A stretch of DNA of 64,000 nt, taken from the NCBI GenBank assembly GCA_963717385.1, contig CAVQWE010000017.1, forward strand, positions 1 to 64,000, written 5' to 3'. The stretch's first letter is position 1, and each line of letters begins with the position of its first letter. Source of the DNA: Sva-07 sp963717385. GTDB taxonomy: Bacteria > Actinomycetota > Acidimicrobiia > Acidimicrobiales > Ilumatobacteraceae. The position numbers and the translations under genes were made by a program. The notes under the pieces are model-generated. The model saw only the letters and a list, made by a program, of their open reading frames with translations. It was not told the DNA's origin and ran no database searches. This document shows positions 1 to 9,731 of this stretch, in pieces.

Positions 1-2068
1 AAGCGAGGTCGAAGAACACCCAGTCGGCGCCCAACTGCAGCAGGAGCCGGCTGCCGTTCGTGGTCAGCGAGGTGGGTCCGTCGGTGACGTCGGCAAGGTC
101 TTCGACGACGAACCGCCGACCGTCGAGCGACGCCACCAGCCAGAGGTCCGGGTCGTACTCGCCGCCGCCGCCGTCGATGAACTCCCCACCAGCATCCAAG
201 AACTCGCGCTCCGCGGCATCGAGTGCGTCGGTCGGGAACATCACCAGCACCTCGCCCGTCGCCGGGTCGATGACCGTGACACCGTTCTCGCCGAACTGAA
301 TCGACGAGTTCTCGTTGCCGAGTTGCAGCGGCGCCTCGCTCACGACCACGTCCCCGGTTGCCACATCGACCACTTCGAACACGCCGGTCTGCTGGAGCAG
401 CGTGAGGCGGTAGCCATCGACTTCGACGGTGAGCTGTATCTCCGGCTCGATGGCCGGATCGACCTCTGGTTCGACGTTCGGAGTGATGGGGCGATCGACG
501 AACAGGATCCTCCCGGATGCGTACGCACCCTCTGGGAGATAGCCGACGGAGAGCGTGCCGTCGACGGGGATGGGGAGATCGAGCAGCACTGGGTTCTGGC
601 CGCGGTCGTCGACTCGATGGATCAGCTTCGCTCCGGCGTTGGTGGACGACATGACGACCAGCCCGCCGTCGACGTTGAATGCACCGCTCACCCACGACTC
701 GTCGTCCGGGAGCGGACTCGCCGTCCAGGTGATGCCGTCGGGCGAGAACCACGTCTGATTCGACCACGACACGAACCCGGCCGGCGTGGCCACCATCGGG
801 CCACCGAACGAGGGACCGTCGGTCGGTACCGGCACCCCCTCCCACGTCGATGCCCAGAGCGTCGCCTCGTAGTCCGCGCTGTCGAGCAACCCAGCCGTCT
901 CGGGTGACACCCCGAGTTCATCCCAGGTGAACGTCACCGTCTCGGAGGGGTTCGCGCCCTCGGGGTCGAAGCCGTACTCGATGGTGATGCCCCGGCTGTC
1001 GGTGCTGACACCGAGGCCGGTGTTGTCGGATTCGATCTCCGCTCTGATGTCTGCTGGCAGCAGCGGCAGAGGATCGACATTGGTCGACTCGTACACCGAC
1101 AGGACCCAACCGTCGTCGTTGGCGACGAGACTCTGCCCGTGCACGCTCCAGCTGATTCCCTCGGGCAGTTCACCCGGTGACGGCAGCACGATCTCCTGCA
1201 CAGTCCAGTTGGTGAGGTCGACCGTGGTGGCCACCGTGACCGTGCCGTCGAGGGCCCGATTGAGCGGATTGTCGTTGCCGAAGACCGTGGTGAGTCGTCC
1301 GCCTACAGCGTTCACACTCGACAGGTAGGTGGCGCCCGCGGGCAACACCATTTCTCGTGGCTCCCACGTGGTGCCGTCGACGGTGAAACGCACGTCGAGC
1401 GTCGGCGCATCGGTCGGCGCACCGTAGATGGCCTCGTAGGCAGCCGGGTTCGCCTGGATGATCTCGCTCACCGTGTCGAGCAAGCCGGCCGCAGAGAGCT
1501 GCTCGGTCGCCTCGGCGATCGTGTCGGGGAGCTCGCCGTTGAAGAAGTCGATCACCTCTTGCGGGAAGAGCGCCAAGACATCGTCGGGGAGTTCGTCGGG
1601 CAATGGTTGCGGCGGGAACGACGTCGAGCCGACAAGGAAGCCGTCTTCCCACGGCACGATCCACTCGCCGTACTCGGGTGCGCCATTCGCGCCTGCCGCA
1701 GCGCCCGGACGACCGGTGACGTCGATCAACTCGACCGGCTGCGCCGTGGCGATCGGAAGCGCAAGTGTGGGCTCGGGCGCATCGTCGTCGATCTCGTCGG
1801 GGCTCGTGTCGGGCGGCATCGTGTCGTCGGTGGTCACCAAGGTGTCGGGCTCGTCGCCCCCGAACGTGAGCACGACCGTGGTCGCCGCCACCGCGACGAC
1901 TGCCGCGGCACCGAGGAGAGCGCCAACGCGCTTGCGGGTACGACGCCGACCGACCAGGTCGTCGACACCGGCGCGCGCCTGCTCGAGTTCACCCACGTCG
2001 ATGCCGGCGGCGACGCCATCGAGGCGCTGGCGGATCTCGTCGGGTCGGGTGTCGTCACGATCGGCCAT
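1..2068 (-). CDS. ECF-linked membrane-anchored protein with large outer domain (3' end beyond window)
   Basis: An open frame of about 689 codons runs off the left edge without a stop. The ATG at 2068 follows a strong GGAGGAA ribosome site and overlaps the end of the sigma gene by 14 bases. The first ~45 residues are charged and probably cytoplasmic. One membrane segment follows at about residues 47-69, then an acidic, Thr/Pro-rich linker and a long extracytoplasmic part with repeated phrases such as FSPDGITW that resemble beta-propeller or sensor folds. The position suggests that it is the regulatory partner (anti-sigma or sensor) of the ECF sigma factor. No zinc anti-sigma motif is visible, so that role is inferred from context only. 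Confidence 0.75.
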   Translation of the reverse strand, partial: MADRDDTRPDEIRQRLDGVAAGIDVGELEQARAGVDDLVGRRRTRKRVGALLGAAAVVAVAATTVVLTFGGDEPDTLVTTDDTMPPDTSPDEIDDDAPEPTLALPIATAQPVELIDVTGRPGAAAGANGAPEYGEWIVPWEDGFLVGSTSFPPQPLPDELPDDVLALFPQEVIDFFNGELPDTIAEATEQLSAAGLLDTVSEIIQANPAAYEAIYGAPTDAPTLDVRFTVDGTTWEPREMVLPAGATYLSSVNAVGGRLTTVFGNDNPLNRALDGTVTVATTVDLTNWTVQEIVLPSPGELPEGISWSVHGQSLVANDDGWVLSVYESTNVDPLPLLPADIRAEIESDNTGLGVSTDSRGITIEYGFDPEGANPSETVTFTWDELGVSPETAGLLDSADYEATLWASTWEGVPVPTDGPSFGGPMVATPAGFVSWSNQTWFSPDGITWTASPLPDDESWVSGAFNVDGGLVVMSSTNAGAKLIHRVDDRGQNPVLLDLPIPVDGTLSVGYLPEGAYASGRILFVDRPITPNVEPEVDPAIEPEIQLTVEVDGYRLTLLQQTGVFEVVDVATGDVVVSEAPLQLGNENSSIQFGENGVTVIDPATGEVLVMFPTDALDAAEREFLDAGGEFIDGGGGEYDPDLWLVASLDGRRFVVEDLADVTDGPTSLTTNGSRLLLQLGADWVFFDLA

Positions 2069-2603
2069 GGGGTTCCTCCATCAGGTTCGCGAGTTGTGTG
2101 AGCGCCCGGCTGAGACGGCTCTTGACCGTGCCGGGTGCGATGTCGAGTGCGTCGGCGAGCTGGGCTTCCGACCAGTCGAGGTAGTAGCGGCCGACCACCA
2201 CGGTGCGGTGCTCCATCGACAAGTGCCCGAGCGCCGCGACGAGTTGTGCGTCGCTCGACGCCAGTTCGGGCGCGGCATGATCGGCGAGGCGCATCCCGAC
2301 GCGCTCACGGCGGAACTTGCGGCGACCGGAGCGGGCCCAGTTCAACCCCACCCGGTACACCCAGCCGGGCGGGTTGGTGTAGCCCGACACGGTCGACCAG
2401 CGCTCGAGCGCCCGGGCGAACCCCTCGGCGGCCGCGTCGCGTCCGAACTCGACGTCGCCGAGCGCCAAGGTGAGCGCCCGCACCATCTCGTCGTGGTGCC
2501 GCGAGAAGAACTCGTCGAACGGAACCGGCAGCTCGATGAGCGCAGCCTGCTCGTCGTTGTCGGGATTCGCACCCTGCTGCGAGTTCACCCCCACGATCGT
2601 CAC
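2055..2603 (-). CDS. ECF-family RNA polymerase sigma factor
   Basis: A 182-residue protein with the two-domain layout of group 4 sigma factors: region 2 at about residues 30-95 (GYTNPPGWVYRVGLNWARS lies in the 2.4 area) and region 4 at about 120-175 with the helix-turn-helix LADALDIAPGTVKSRLSRA. It would direct RNA polymerase to a small regulon. It overlaps the downstream membrane protein, the usual arrangement for a sigma factor and its regulator. Similar pairs occur at 11.8, 19.7 and 24.5 kb. The specific signal and targets cannot be read from the sequence. Confidence 0.9.
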   Translation of the reverse strand: MTIVGVNSQQGANPDNDEQAALIELPVPFDEFFSRHHDEMVRALTLALGDVEFGRDAAAEGFARALERWSTVSGYTNPPGWVYRVGLNWARSGRRKFRRERVGMRLADHAAPELASSDAQLVAALGHLSMEHRTVVVGRYYLDWSEAQLADALDIAPGTVKSRLSRALTQLANLMEEPHGRS

Positions 2604-2690
2604 ACACCCAAACGCACGAGCAGGTCATTCGGTTCCCTCGATGACATCAGGGGGCGTCACCGCCGAGCTTCGATCAAATTGCGGCGATGG

Positions 2691-4367
2691 TCACCGGTGC
2701 GTGGCGAGGCGGTCGGCGATGCCGTCGAGGAGTGCTGATGGTGCAGCGCCGACGGCCTCGAGGACGGCGAGGAACATCTCGCCGTCGATGCGCCACAGTG
2801 TGCAGGCTTCCACGGCGGTGACGGTTGCCGTTCGCGGACGTCGATCGAAGAGCCCGATCTCGCCGAACCAGTCGTTGGCCTCGAGCGAGCCCACCTCATC
2901 ACCCGCCACCGACACCGAGAGCACACCGGCGATTGCGATGTAGAGATCGTCGGCAGCATCGCCTTCCCGCAAGACCACCTCGCCGGCGGCGATCTCGACC
3001 GGCTGCACCTCGGCCGCCAACCGTTCGAGCGAAGCTTCCGAGGCACCCTCGAAGATGGCGAGTGCGGCGAGCGTACGAACCATCGGTTCCAGATCGCGTT
3101 GGCGGGCTGCGGCGAAACGCCCGATCACCAACAGTGGCTTCACCGACAACGCAGCGGCGACGAGCACGACGGATCCGATGATCACGAGTGCTGTCTCGAC
3201 GTCCGTGATCGCAATGAGGGCGGGCGCGGCGAGCGCACCGAGGAGCTTGCCGGAGTTGGAGGCGCCGTTGATTGCACCGAACACCCGCCCCAGCGTGGCG
3301 TCGGGCGCGACGCGTTGGACCATCACCACGATCACCACCTCGAACACCACCATTCCCACCCCGACGCCGATCAACACAGCGCTCGCCCAGACGAGATCGG
3401 TGAGGAACGCGAGTGCAGCGATCGGAATGGCGGTGACGACCAGCGCAGCCACGACAGGGCGCACCGGGCTGTGAGAGTTCGCCGCCCGTGCGGCGATCGG
3501 CATGGCGAGCACGGCACCGAGACCGATTGCTCCGCTCAGCAGTCCGACATCGCTCACCTCGGCGTCGAGCAAGTCGCGCACGACGTACACCAACATCACC
3601 ATCTCGGTGCCACGAACGAAATACATCACGCCGATCAACGCCACGAGCGGCGGCAGCTCGCGCTGGACGCGGACGGCGCCGAACCCGTCGACGAACGAGT
3701 TGGACACACCCAGTCCACGTCGCTTGCGAGTCTCGACCGGCCTCGATCTGGCGCTGGGGCTGGTGGGCATGTTCGACACGGCCGCCAGGAGCAACCCCGA
3801 GATCGCGAACGTCGCGCCGTTCACCGCGAAGCCGACCGAAGGTGACCACATCGCCACGAACACCCCGACCAGCGGCCCGATGAAGGTCATCACCTGGCGG
3901 ATCGTGCTGAGCACTGCGTTGGCCACTGCGAGGTGACGTTCGCCCGCAAGCTTGGGCACCACCGCCGACAAGGCCGGCCTGGTCGGCGCACCCACCGTGT
4001 ACGACAGCGCCACCCCCACGAGTACGGGTACGGCACCTGCACCCAGAGCGGCGAGCGCAGCGAGTCCCACCATCAACGCCGACCGCAGCAACTCGCTGGC
4101 CACGATCAGGCGCCGCTTGTTGCTGCGGTCGACCAGCGACCCGGCCGGCAGGCTCAGCAGCGCCCTCGGGGCCAGCCGGGCGATCACGGCGAGGGTGATC
4201 CAGAGACCGAAACGCGGTTGATCGGCGAGGAACACCATCAACGCCACGTAGAACACTCCATCGCCAGCGCCCGAAATCGTCTCGGCGAGGTACAGCTTGC
4301 GCAGGCTGGGATTGCCGAACGATGCGGCAAGCCCGCTGCGCGTTCGTCTCGGGCTCTGCACGCTCAT
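2691..4367 (-). CDS. MFS transporter fused to a cyclic-nucleotide-binding domain
   Basis: A 558-residue protein. Residues ~20-415 are a hydrophobic major-facilitator permease of the non-antibiotic, MFS_3-like type, with the cytoplasmic-loop motif GSLVDRSNKRR. Residues ~430-550 form a cNMP-binding (CAP-like) beta-roll with the phosphate-binding cassette WFGEIGLFDRRPRTATVTA, in which the Glu and Arg that hold a cyclic nucleotide are kept. Transport is therefore probably gated by an intracellular ligand. The substrate is unknown. It is transcribed away from the molybdenum hydroxylase across an 88-bp gap. Confidence 0.85.
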   Translation of the reverse strand: MSVQSPRRTRSGLAASFGNPSLRKLYLAETISGAGDGVFYVALMVFLADQPRFGLWITLAVIARLAPRALLSLPAGSLVDRSNKRRLIVASELLRSALMVGLAALAALGAGAVPVLVGVALSYTVGAPTRPALSAVVPKLAGERHLAVANAVLSTIRQVMTFIGPLVGVFVAMWSPSVGFAVNGATFAISGLLLAAVSNMPTSPSARSRPVETRKRRGLGVSNSFVDGFGAVRVQRELPPLVALIGVMYFVRGTEMVMLVYVVRDLLDAEVSDVGLLSGAIGLGAVLAMPIAARAANSHSPVRPVVAALVVTAIPIAALAFLTDLVWASAVLIGVGVGMVVFEVVIVVMVQRVAPDATLGRVFGAINGASNSGKLLGALAAPALIAITDVETALVIIGSVVLVAAALSVKPLLVIGRFAAARQRDLEPMVRTLAALAIFEGASEASLERLAAEVQPVEIAAGEVVLREGDAADDLYIAIAGVLSVSVAGDEVGSLEANDWFGEIGLFDRRPRTATVTAVEACTLWRIDGEMFLAVLEAVGAAPSALLDGIADRLATHR

Positions 4368-4455
4368 TCAACATTCGATTGTGGCAGCCGGCTCCAGCCG
4401 GCGTGACATCACGGCTCACGACCGGCGGGCGAGCCGACAGGTAGTTTCGTCACCG
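4368..4455. promoter_or_regulatory. divergent intergenic region with a 16-bp inverted repeat
   Basis: This 88-bp gap separates two divergent genes, so it must hold both promoters. It contains GCCGGCT-CC-AGCCGGC (4387-4402), a perfect 7-bp inverted repeat that could be an operator. No convincing -35/-10 pair is seen. Confidence 0.3.
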
Positions 4456-6890
4456 ATGAGAAACACCGTCGACGCCCGCCCAACTGATGCACCACGGCCG
4501 GGATCGATCCTGGGGACACGGGTCCTGCGCACCGAGGACCCGGGACTGCTCACCGGCAGTCGCAAGTACTTGGCCGACCTCCCACTCGTCGGGAAACTCC
4601 ACGCGGTGTTCGTGCGATCCGACGTCGCGCACGGCCTGATCAACTGAGATCCACACCGACGACGCCGTCGGCATGCCCGGCGTGGTCGAGATCCTCACCT
4701 TCGACACACTCGGCGTGGCCGCCCACCACGGGTTCGCGACCGTTCATCCCGACTTCGCTCGACCGCCGCTGGCAGACGGCAAGGTGCGTTTCGTCGGCGA
4801 GCCGATCGCCGTCGTGCTCGCCGAAACCTTCGAGCAGGGCGAGGACGCCGCCCAGATGGTGTGGGCCGACATCGAACCGTTGCCGACCTACGTCGACGCC
4901 GAAGATGCCCTCGCTGCCGACACCGTCGAGATCTTCGGTGGGCACGGGTCGAACGAAGCAATGGTGATCGTCGACAAGCCGCGCACCGACCTGGACGCCG
5001 CCGATGTCGTCGTTCGTGGCCGCTACGTCAACCAGCGGATGGCTGTGGTTCCAATGGAGCCCGACTGTTGCGGTGCCGAGGTGGACGACAACGGCCGCCT
5101 CACGTTCTGGGCGTCGACGCAGATGCCGCACGGGTTGCACGGCCAGCTGGCAGCCGCCCTCGGGATGGAGCCCGCCGACATCCGAGTGATCACCCCGCAG
5201 GTCGGCGGTGGGTTCGGCGGCAAGGCCGGCATCCACGCCGAGTACAGCGTGGTCGCCGCAGCCTGTCGCCGCACCGGGCGGCCGGTGGTGTGGGTGCCAC
5301 CGCGCAGTGACGACATGAAGGCGCTCCCCCACAGCCGCGGCCAGGTCCAGTACGCCGAGTTGGGTTGCACGACCGACGGCGATTTCACCGGGCTGCGCGT
5401 GCGACTGGTCGGCGACGCAGGTGCGTATCCGAGCGTCGGTGCGTTCCTGCCGGGCGGCACGCGACGGATGGCCCAGGGCACGTACGCGTTCCCCACGATC
5501 GAGTTCGACGTGGCGGTCGCGGTCACCAACACCACACCGATGGGTGCCTACCGGGGCGCAGGGCGACCCGAAGCGACAGCGCTGCTCGAGCGGCTGGTCG
5601 ATCAGGCGGCGCTCGAGTTGGGCATCGATCCGATCGCCATCCGCAAGCGCAACTTCCTCGGCGACGACGTGTTCCCGTTCCGCACGCTCACCGGCAACAC
5701 CTACGACTCGGGCCGCTACAACTTCCCACTCGATCGTGCGGCTGAGGCGGTCGGCTACGAGTCGCTGCGCGCCGAGCAGGCTCGCCGGCGCGAAGCAGGC
5801 GACGAGGTGCTCTTGGGCATCGGTGTCGCCGCCTACGTGGAGATCACCGCAGGTGGCGGCGCCGACGAGTTCGGGGCGGTCGAGGTCCACGACGACGGCA
5901 CGGCCACGATCTTCGCCGGCACACAATCACACGGGCAGGGCCACCAGACGGCGTATGCGATGTTGGTCGCCGATCAAACCGGCATCGCCGTCGACAAGCA
6001 TCACACTCGTCGACGGCGACACCGACCGTGTGCGCACCGGCGGCGGCACTGGCGGGTCGCGTTCGTTGCAGCTCGGCGGGTCGGCCGTGCGCGGTGCCAC
6101 CGAGGCGATGGTGGACAAGGCCAAGCAGCTCGCTGCACAGATGTTGGAAGCGGACGAAGCCGACATCGTGGTCGACACCGCTGCCGGCACGATCGGCGTG
6201 GCCGGAGTTCCCGCTCAGGCGCTCACGTGGGGCGACCTGGCCGCCAAGGCAAGCGAGGTCGGTGACCGACTCGACGGCGAGTTCGACTTCCACCAGGAGG
6301 GTGCCACGTTCCCGTTCGGCGCCCACATCGCCGTGGTCGAAGTCGACTCGGGCACCGGCAAGGTTCGCCTCGTCCGCCACGTCGCCGTCGACGACTGTGG
6401 CACGGTGCTCGCACCGTTGCTGGTCGAGGGCCAGCAACACGGCGGCATCGCTGCTGGTGTCGGCCAGGCACTGTTCGAAGAGGTGCGTTTCGACGACGAC
6501 GGCAACCCCATCACCTCCAACCTCGCCGACTACGCGATGCCCTCGGCGGCCGAGCTGCCGTCGTTCGAGGTGCACTCGACCGAAACCCCGACGCCGCTCA
6601 ATCCGCTCGGCGCGAAAGGCATCGGCGAGGCCGCCACGATCGGCGCCACACCGGCAGTACAGAACGCCGTGATCGACGCGGTCGCCCATCTGGGCGTGCG
6701 CCACATCGACCTGCCATGCACGCCCGAGCGGGTGTGGCAGACCATTCGCAACGCCCAGGCCGGCACGCTGCCCGATCCGTGGAGCGAGCCACCCGACGTG
6801 TTCGCCCGCCTTCGCGCCAACGCCGACGCTCCCGCCCAATCACCCAACGCTGAAGACGCAGCCGGAGCCGCTGCAGCCGACGGCATCTGA
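4456..6890 (+). CDS. xanthine dehydrogenase/CoxL-family molybdopterin-binding subunit, two +1 frameshifts
   Basis: The frame opens at ATG 4456 (MRNTVDARPTD) and stops at 4647 because of an extra T near 4645. The next frame continues to an extra C near 5999, and the third runs to 6890. With both bases removed it is one ~810-residue protein. It has the Moco signatures QVGGGFGGK and AYRGAGRPEA (the latter is the form II CoxL-like active-site loop, not AYRCSFR of true CO dehydrogenase), GTQSHGQGH, and a C-terminal GAKGIGEAATIGATP whose Glu is the family's catalytic base. The FAD and [2Fe-2S] subunits that normally accompany it are not adjacent. Substrate unknown. The two indels may be sequencing errors or early decay. 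Confidence 0.85.
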
Positions 6891-6923
6891 CGTACACGAT
6901 GTGTCAGACACATCGTGTACGTC
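6889..6923. repeat. perfect 35-bp palindrome after the molybdenum hydroxylase gene
   Basis: Two perfect 17-bp arms (GACGTACACGATGTGTC and its complement) are separated by a single A. The left arm starts inside the stop codon of the preceding gene. No T-tract follows. It could be a transcript-end hairpin or a dimeric regulator site upstream of the desaturase gene. Confidence 0.7.
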
Positions 6924-6950
6924 GCATCTCCTCGTTCCGACTGGATCGGC

Positions 6951-6966
6951 TACCTACTGGTCGGTA
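6951..6966. promoter_or_regulatory. operator-like imperfect palindrome upstream of the desaturase gene
   Basis: TACCTACTGGTCGGTA matches its own reverse complement at 12 of 16 positions and ends 11 bp before the GTG start. The TACC...GGTA form is typical of TetR-family operators that control lipid genes in actinobacteria. The regulator is not encoded nearby. Confidence 0.35.
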
Positions 6967-6977
6967 GGGTGGCAAGG

Positions 6978-7895
6978 GTGAACGAAACCGAGATCCTGCA
7001 CGAGCTGACGCCCGTCGCGGAAGCGCTCCTCGAGCGCCATCTCGCGACCACCAAGGAGTGGTTCCCCCACGACTACGTGCCCTACTCACGGGGCCGCGAC
7101 CACGAGGTGGGCCACCAGTGGAGCCCCGACGACGCCGATCTCGGTGGATTCGAGATCGGCCCCGAGGTGCGCAGCGCCCTGCTGGTCAACCTGCTCACCG
7201 AGGACAACTTGCCGTACTACTTCCGCTCGGTCGAGCGGATGTTCGGCAAGGACGGGGCGTGGGGCACCTGGGTGCGTCGGTGGACCGCCGAAGAGGGCCG
7301 CCACTCGATGGCGATCTACGGGTATCTGATGGCGACCCGGGCGATCGACCCGGTCGAATTGGAGCGCTCACGGATGGCGCAGGTGTCGGGCGGCGAGACC
7401 CCCGACCCGCCACTGCACGAAGGGTTCATCTACCTCGCGCTGCAGGAACTGGCCACTCGCATCTCGCACCGCAACACCGGTGCCCAGCTCGGTGACCCAG
7501 TGGGCTACGAAGTGATGAAGCGAGTCGGCAGCGACGAAAACCTCCACCAACTGTTCTACCGCGACCTCGCCGCCGCAGCGATCGAAGCCGCGCCGAACGA
7601 GATGATGATCGCGATGGAGAAGCAGGTGCGGAGCTTCGCGATGCCCGGCACGGGGATCCCCGACTTCGACCGCCACGCTGCGCTCATTGCCAAGGCCGGC
7701 ATCTACGACCTCCAGATCCATCACGAGCAGATCCTCGTCCCGGTCGTGTTGCGCCAATGGGGCGCCGACAAGATCACCGGACTGTCCGGCGAGGGTGCCG
7801 CCGCGCAGGAGAGGTTGATGAAGCGCCTCGCCACCAGCGAGAAGGTCGCCAAGCGCTTCGCCGACAAACGCGACGCCGCACTTGCGTCCGTCTGA
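6978..7895 (+). CDS. acyl-[acyl-carrier-protein] desaturase (ferritin-like diiron)
   Basis: A 305-residue soluble protein of the stearoyl-ACP desaturase/DesA family, which introduces a double bond into fatty acyl chains using O2 and two electrons. Diiron ligands appear in the expected order: Glu75 in LLTEDNLPYYF, the pair in EEGRHS (about 104-108), Glu in LQELATRISH, and DENLH. GTG 6978 is chosen because it places the protein start just before the conserved ELTPVAEALLE helix. The longer frame would read back through the palindromic region. Electron donor genes are not adjacent. Confidence 0.88.
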   Translation: MNETEILHELTPVAEALLERHLATTKEWFPHDYVPYSRGRDHEVGHQWSPDDADLGGFEIGPEVRSALLVNLLTEDNLPYYFRSVERMFGKDGAWGTWVRRWTAEEGRHSMAIYGYLMATRAIDPVELERSRMAQVSGGETPDPPLHEGFIYLALQELATRISHRNTGAQLGDPVGYEVMKRVGSDENLHQLFYRDLAAAAIEAAPNEMMIAMEKQVRSFAMPGTGIPDFDRHAALIAKAGIYDLQIHHEQILVPVVLRQWGADKITGLSGEGAAAQERLMKRLATSEKVAKRFADKRDAALASV

Positions 7896-7970
7896 GCCCG
7901 CCTCGCGCACCTCGCGCCGGCAGACACACACCACTCGCACGTTCGCGCTGCAACGAATCGGAAATCTGCT

Positions 7971-9181
7971 GTGACACTGCTGCCCAACCCCCGGCCCGAC
8001 GATGCCGCCGAGTGGGTGGGGGTGCACCTCGGGCACCTCATCGCCGAGCCCGAGGTCACGCCGTCAGCACGATTCCGGGGCACACAGGCGGCCGCTGATG
8101 CGGCGCTCGCAGGGCTCGACATCGCCGGCTACGCACGCCAACGCAACGAGGTGCTGCCCGAGTCGCGACGGGGAGCGACGGCGCTGTCGCCGTACATCCG
8201 CCATGGACTGCTGTCGCTGCCGCAGGTGTCGGCCGCCGTTGCCGATGCCCCGAGCAAGGATCGTCAGAAGTTCCGCGACGAACTGATGTGGCAGGAGTAC
8301 GCCCGCCACGTCTACGCCCGTGTCGGGACTCGCAACGCTCGCGCACTGCGCTTCGAACCCGCCGGTGACCACGATGGTTCGGATCCGTGGGATCGATCGA
8401 TGGCGTGCATGGACGCAACCGTCGGCGAACTCGAACGCGATGGGTGGCTCGTCAACCAGACCCGCATGTGGCTGGCGTCGCAGTGGACCGTTCGCCACGG
8501 CGCCGACTGGCGCGAGGGCGAAGATCGGTTCTTCGCCCACCTGCTCGACGGGTCACGGGCCGCCAACCGGCTGGGCTGGCAATGGACGATCGGGGCCGGC
8601 ACCGGCAAGCCCTACGGGTTCAGTCGCTGGCAAGTCGAGAAGCGGGCGCCTGAGCTGTGCGCCGGTTGCGCTCGAAGCGGTGACTGCCCGATCGAGGACT
8701 GGCCCGCCGAGCGAACACCGGTCGCGGTCGACGACGAGCCGCGGCTCGACGGCGATCCAGACCCGGCCACCACCGCCGGGCCGGTGGACGCCGTCACCAC
8801 GGGCGACGCCGACGTCGTGTGGCTCACGGCCGAGAGCCTCGGTGACGACGATCCTGCACTCGCCGCGCATCCCGATCTGCCGACTGGTGTTCGTGTTCGA
8901 CGAGGTGCTGCTCGAACGACTGCGGCTCTCGTCGAAGCGGCTCATCTTCCTCACCGAACGTCTCGCGGAACTGGCCGCAGATCCGCACGGTCGAGTTGCA
9001 TCTCGGGGATCCGGCCATCGTGCTCGCCGATCGGGCACTCGCCACCACGTTCGCCCCGGTGCCCAAAGCGCACCAGCTGCGTTCGCAACTCGACGTTGTC
9101 GACCTGCATCCGTGGCCGTGGTTGCGCCGGCCCAGCGGTGGCTCGATCAGCAGCTTCTCGGCATGGCGTCGGAGCCACTGA
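7971..9181 (+). CDS. photolyase/cryptochrome-like flavoprotein with reversed domain order, two +1 frameshifts
   Basis: The first frame (GTG 7971) carries a photolyase FAD-binding domain at residues ~30-220: YIRHGLLS, FRDELMWQEYARH, GWLVNQTRMWLASQ, WREGEDRFFAHLLDG and ANRLGWQWTIGAGTG match the conserved helices around FAD. A Cys cluster follows (CAGCARSGDCP, Cys230/233/239). Then comes a piece like the antenna alpha/beta domain (DADVVWLTAESLGDDDPAL), which in normal photolyases is N-terminal. An extra A near 8884 and an extra base near 8970 shift the frame. Correcting both gives LVFVFDEVLLERLRL...FLTERLAEL and VELHLGDPAIVLADRALAT, ending at 9181. Function (DNA repair or light sensing) is unproven. 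Confidence 0.75.
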
Positions 9182-9198
9182 TCGGGCACACTGCGCCG

Positions 9199-9696
9199 AT
9201 GGCTCGACTGTTCGTGGCGATCTGGCCGCCCGATGATGTGCTCGATCGGCTGGCCGACGTCGAACGTCCGAAGGATCAGGGCGTCAAATGGGTGCCGCAG
9301 GAGAACCTGCACATCACGCTGCGATTCCTCGGCGATGCCGACGAGGACGAGGTCAGCAAACGCCTCGACGAGGTGCTGCTCCCTGCTGCGACCGCGGTGG
9401 TCGGTCCGGCCTTCGATCTCCTTGGTGAGCGGTCGCTGATCTCGCCGGTTGCTGGTGTCGACGAACTCGCCGGTGTGGTGCAGCAGGCGTTGCGGGGTCT
9501 CGGCACCGAGCCCGAGCGCAAACGATTCCAAGGCCACATCACCGTCGCTCGCCTCGCCCGCAAGGCCCGACCGATGCGCAGCGCCGGGCGACTCTTCGAC
9601 GCTACGTTCGACGTCACCGAGGTCGCCCTCGTCGCCAGCACGCTGCGTGACACCGGCGCCGTGTACGACACCGTCGCCACCTGGCCGACTCGCTGA
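9199..9696 (+). CDS. thpR: RNA 2',3'-cyclic phosphodiesterase (2H family, LigT/ThpR)
   Basis: A 165-residue protein with the two HxTx catalytic motifs of 2H phosphoesterases: HITLRF at residues 38-43 and HITVAR at 113-118. The family opens 2',3'-cyclic phosphates on RNA and related nucleotides. The start ATG 9199 gives the standard N-terminus MARLFVAIWPP. It lies 17 bp after the photolyase-like gene and 35 bp before the RidA gene, so these genes may share a transcript. Confidence 0.92.
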   Translation: MARLFVAIWPPDDVLDRLADVERPKDQGVKWVPQENLHITLRFLGDADEDEVSKRLDEVLLPAATAVVGPAFDLLGERSLISPVAGVDELAGVVQQALRGLGTEPERKRFQGHITVARLARKARPMRSAGRLFDATFDVTEVALVASTLRDTGAVYDTVATWPTR

Positions 9697-9731
9697 ACTG
9701 TTCCTCGTGGTGTCTGACAGCATGAGCAACC

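Noticed and set aside
2470..2943. Plus-strand open frame across the gap between sigma and MFS genes
   Set aside because: It overlaps two well-supported minus-strand genes, is Ser/Arg-rich and has no recognisable motif or ribosome site.
6889..6923. Intrinsic terminator
   Set aside because: The hairpin has essentially no loop and no T-tract follows. It may end transcripts in another way, but a standard terminator is not supported.
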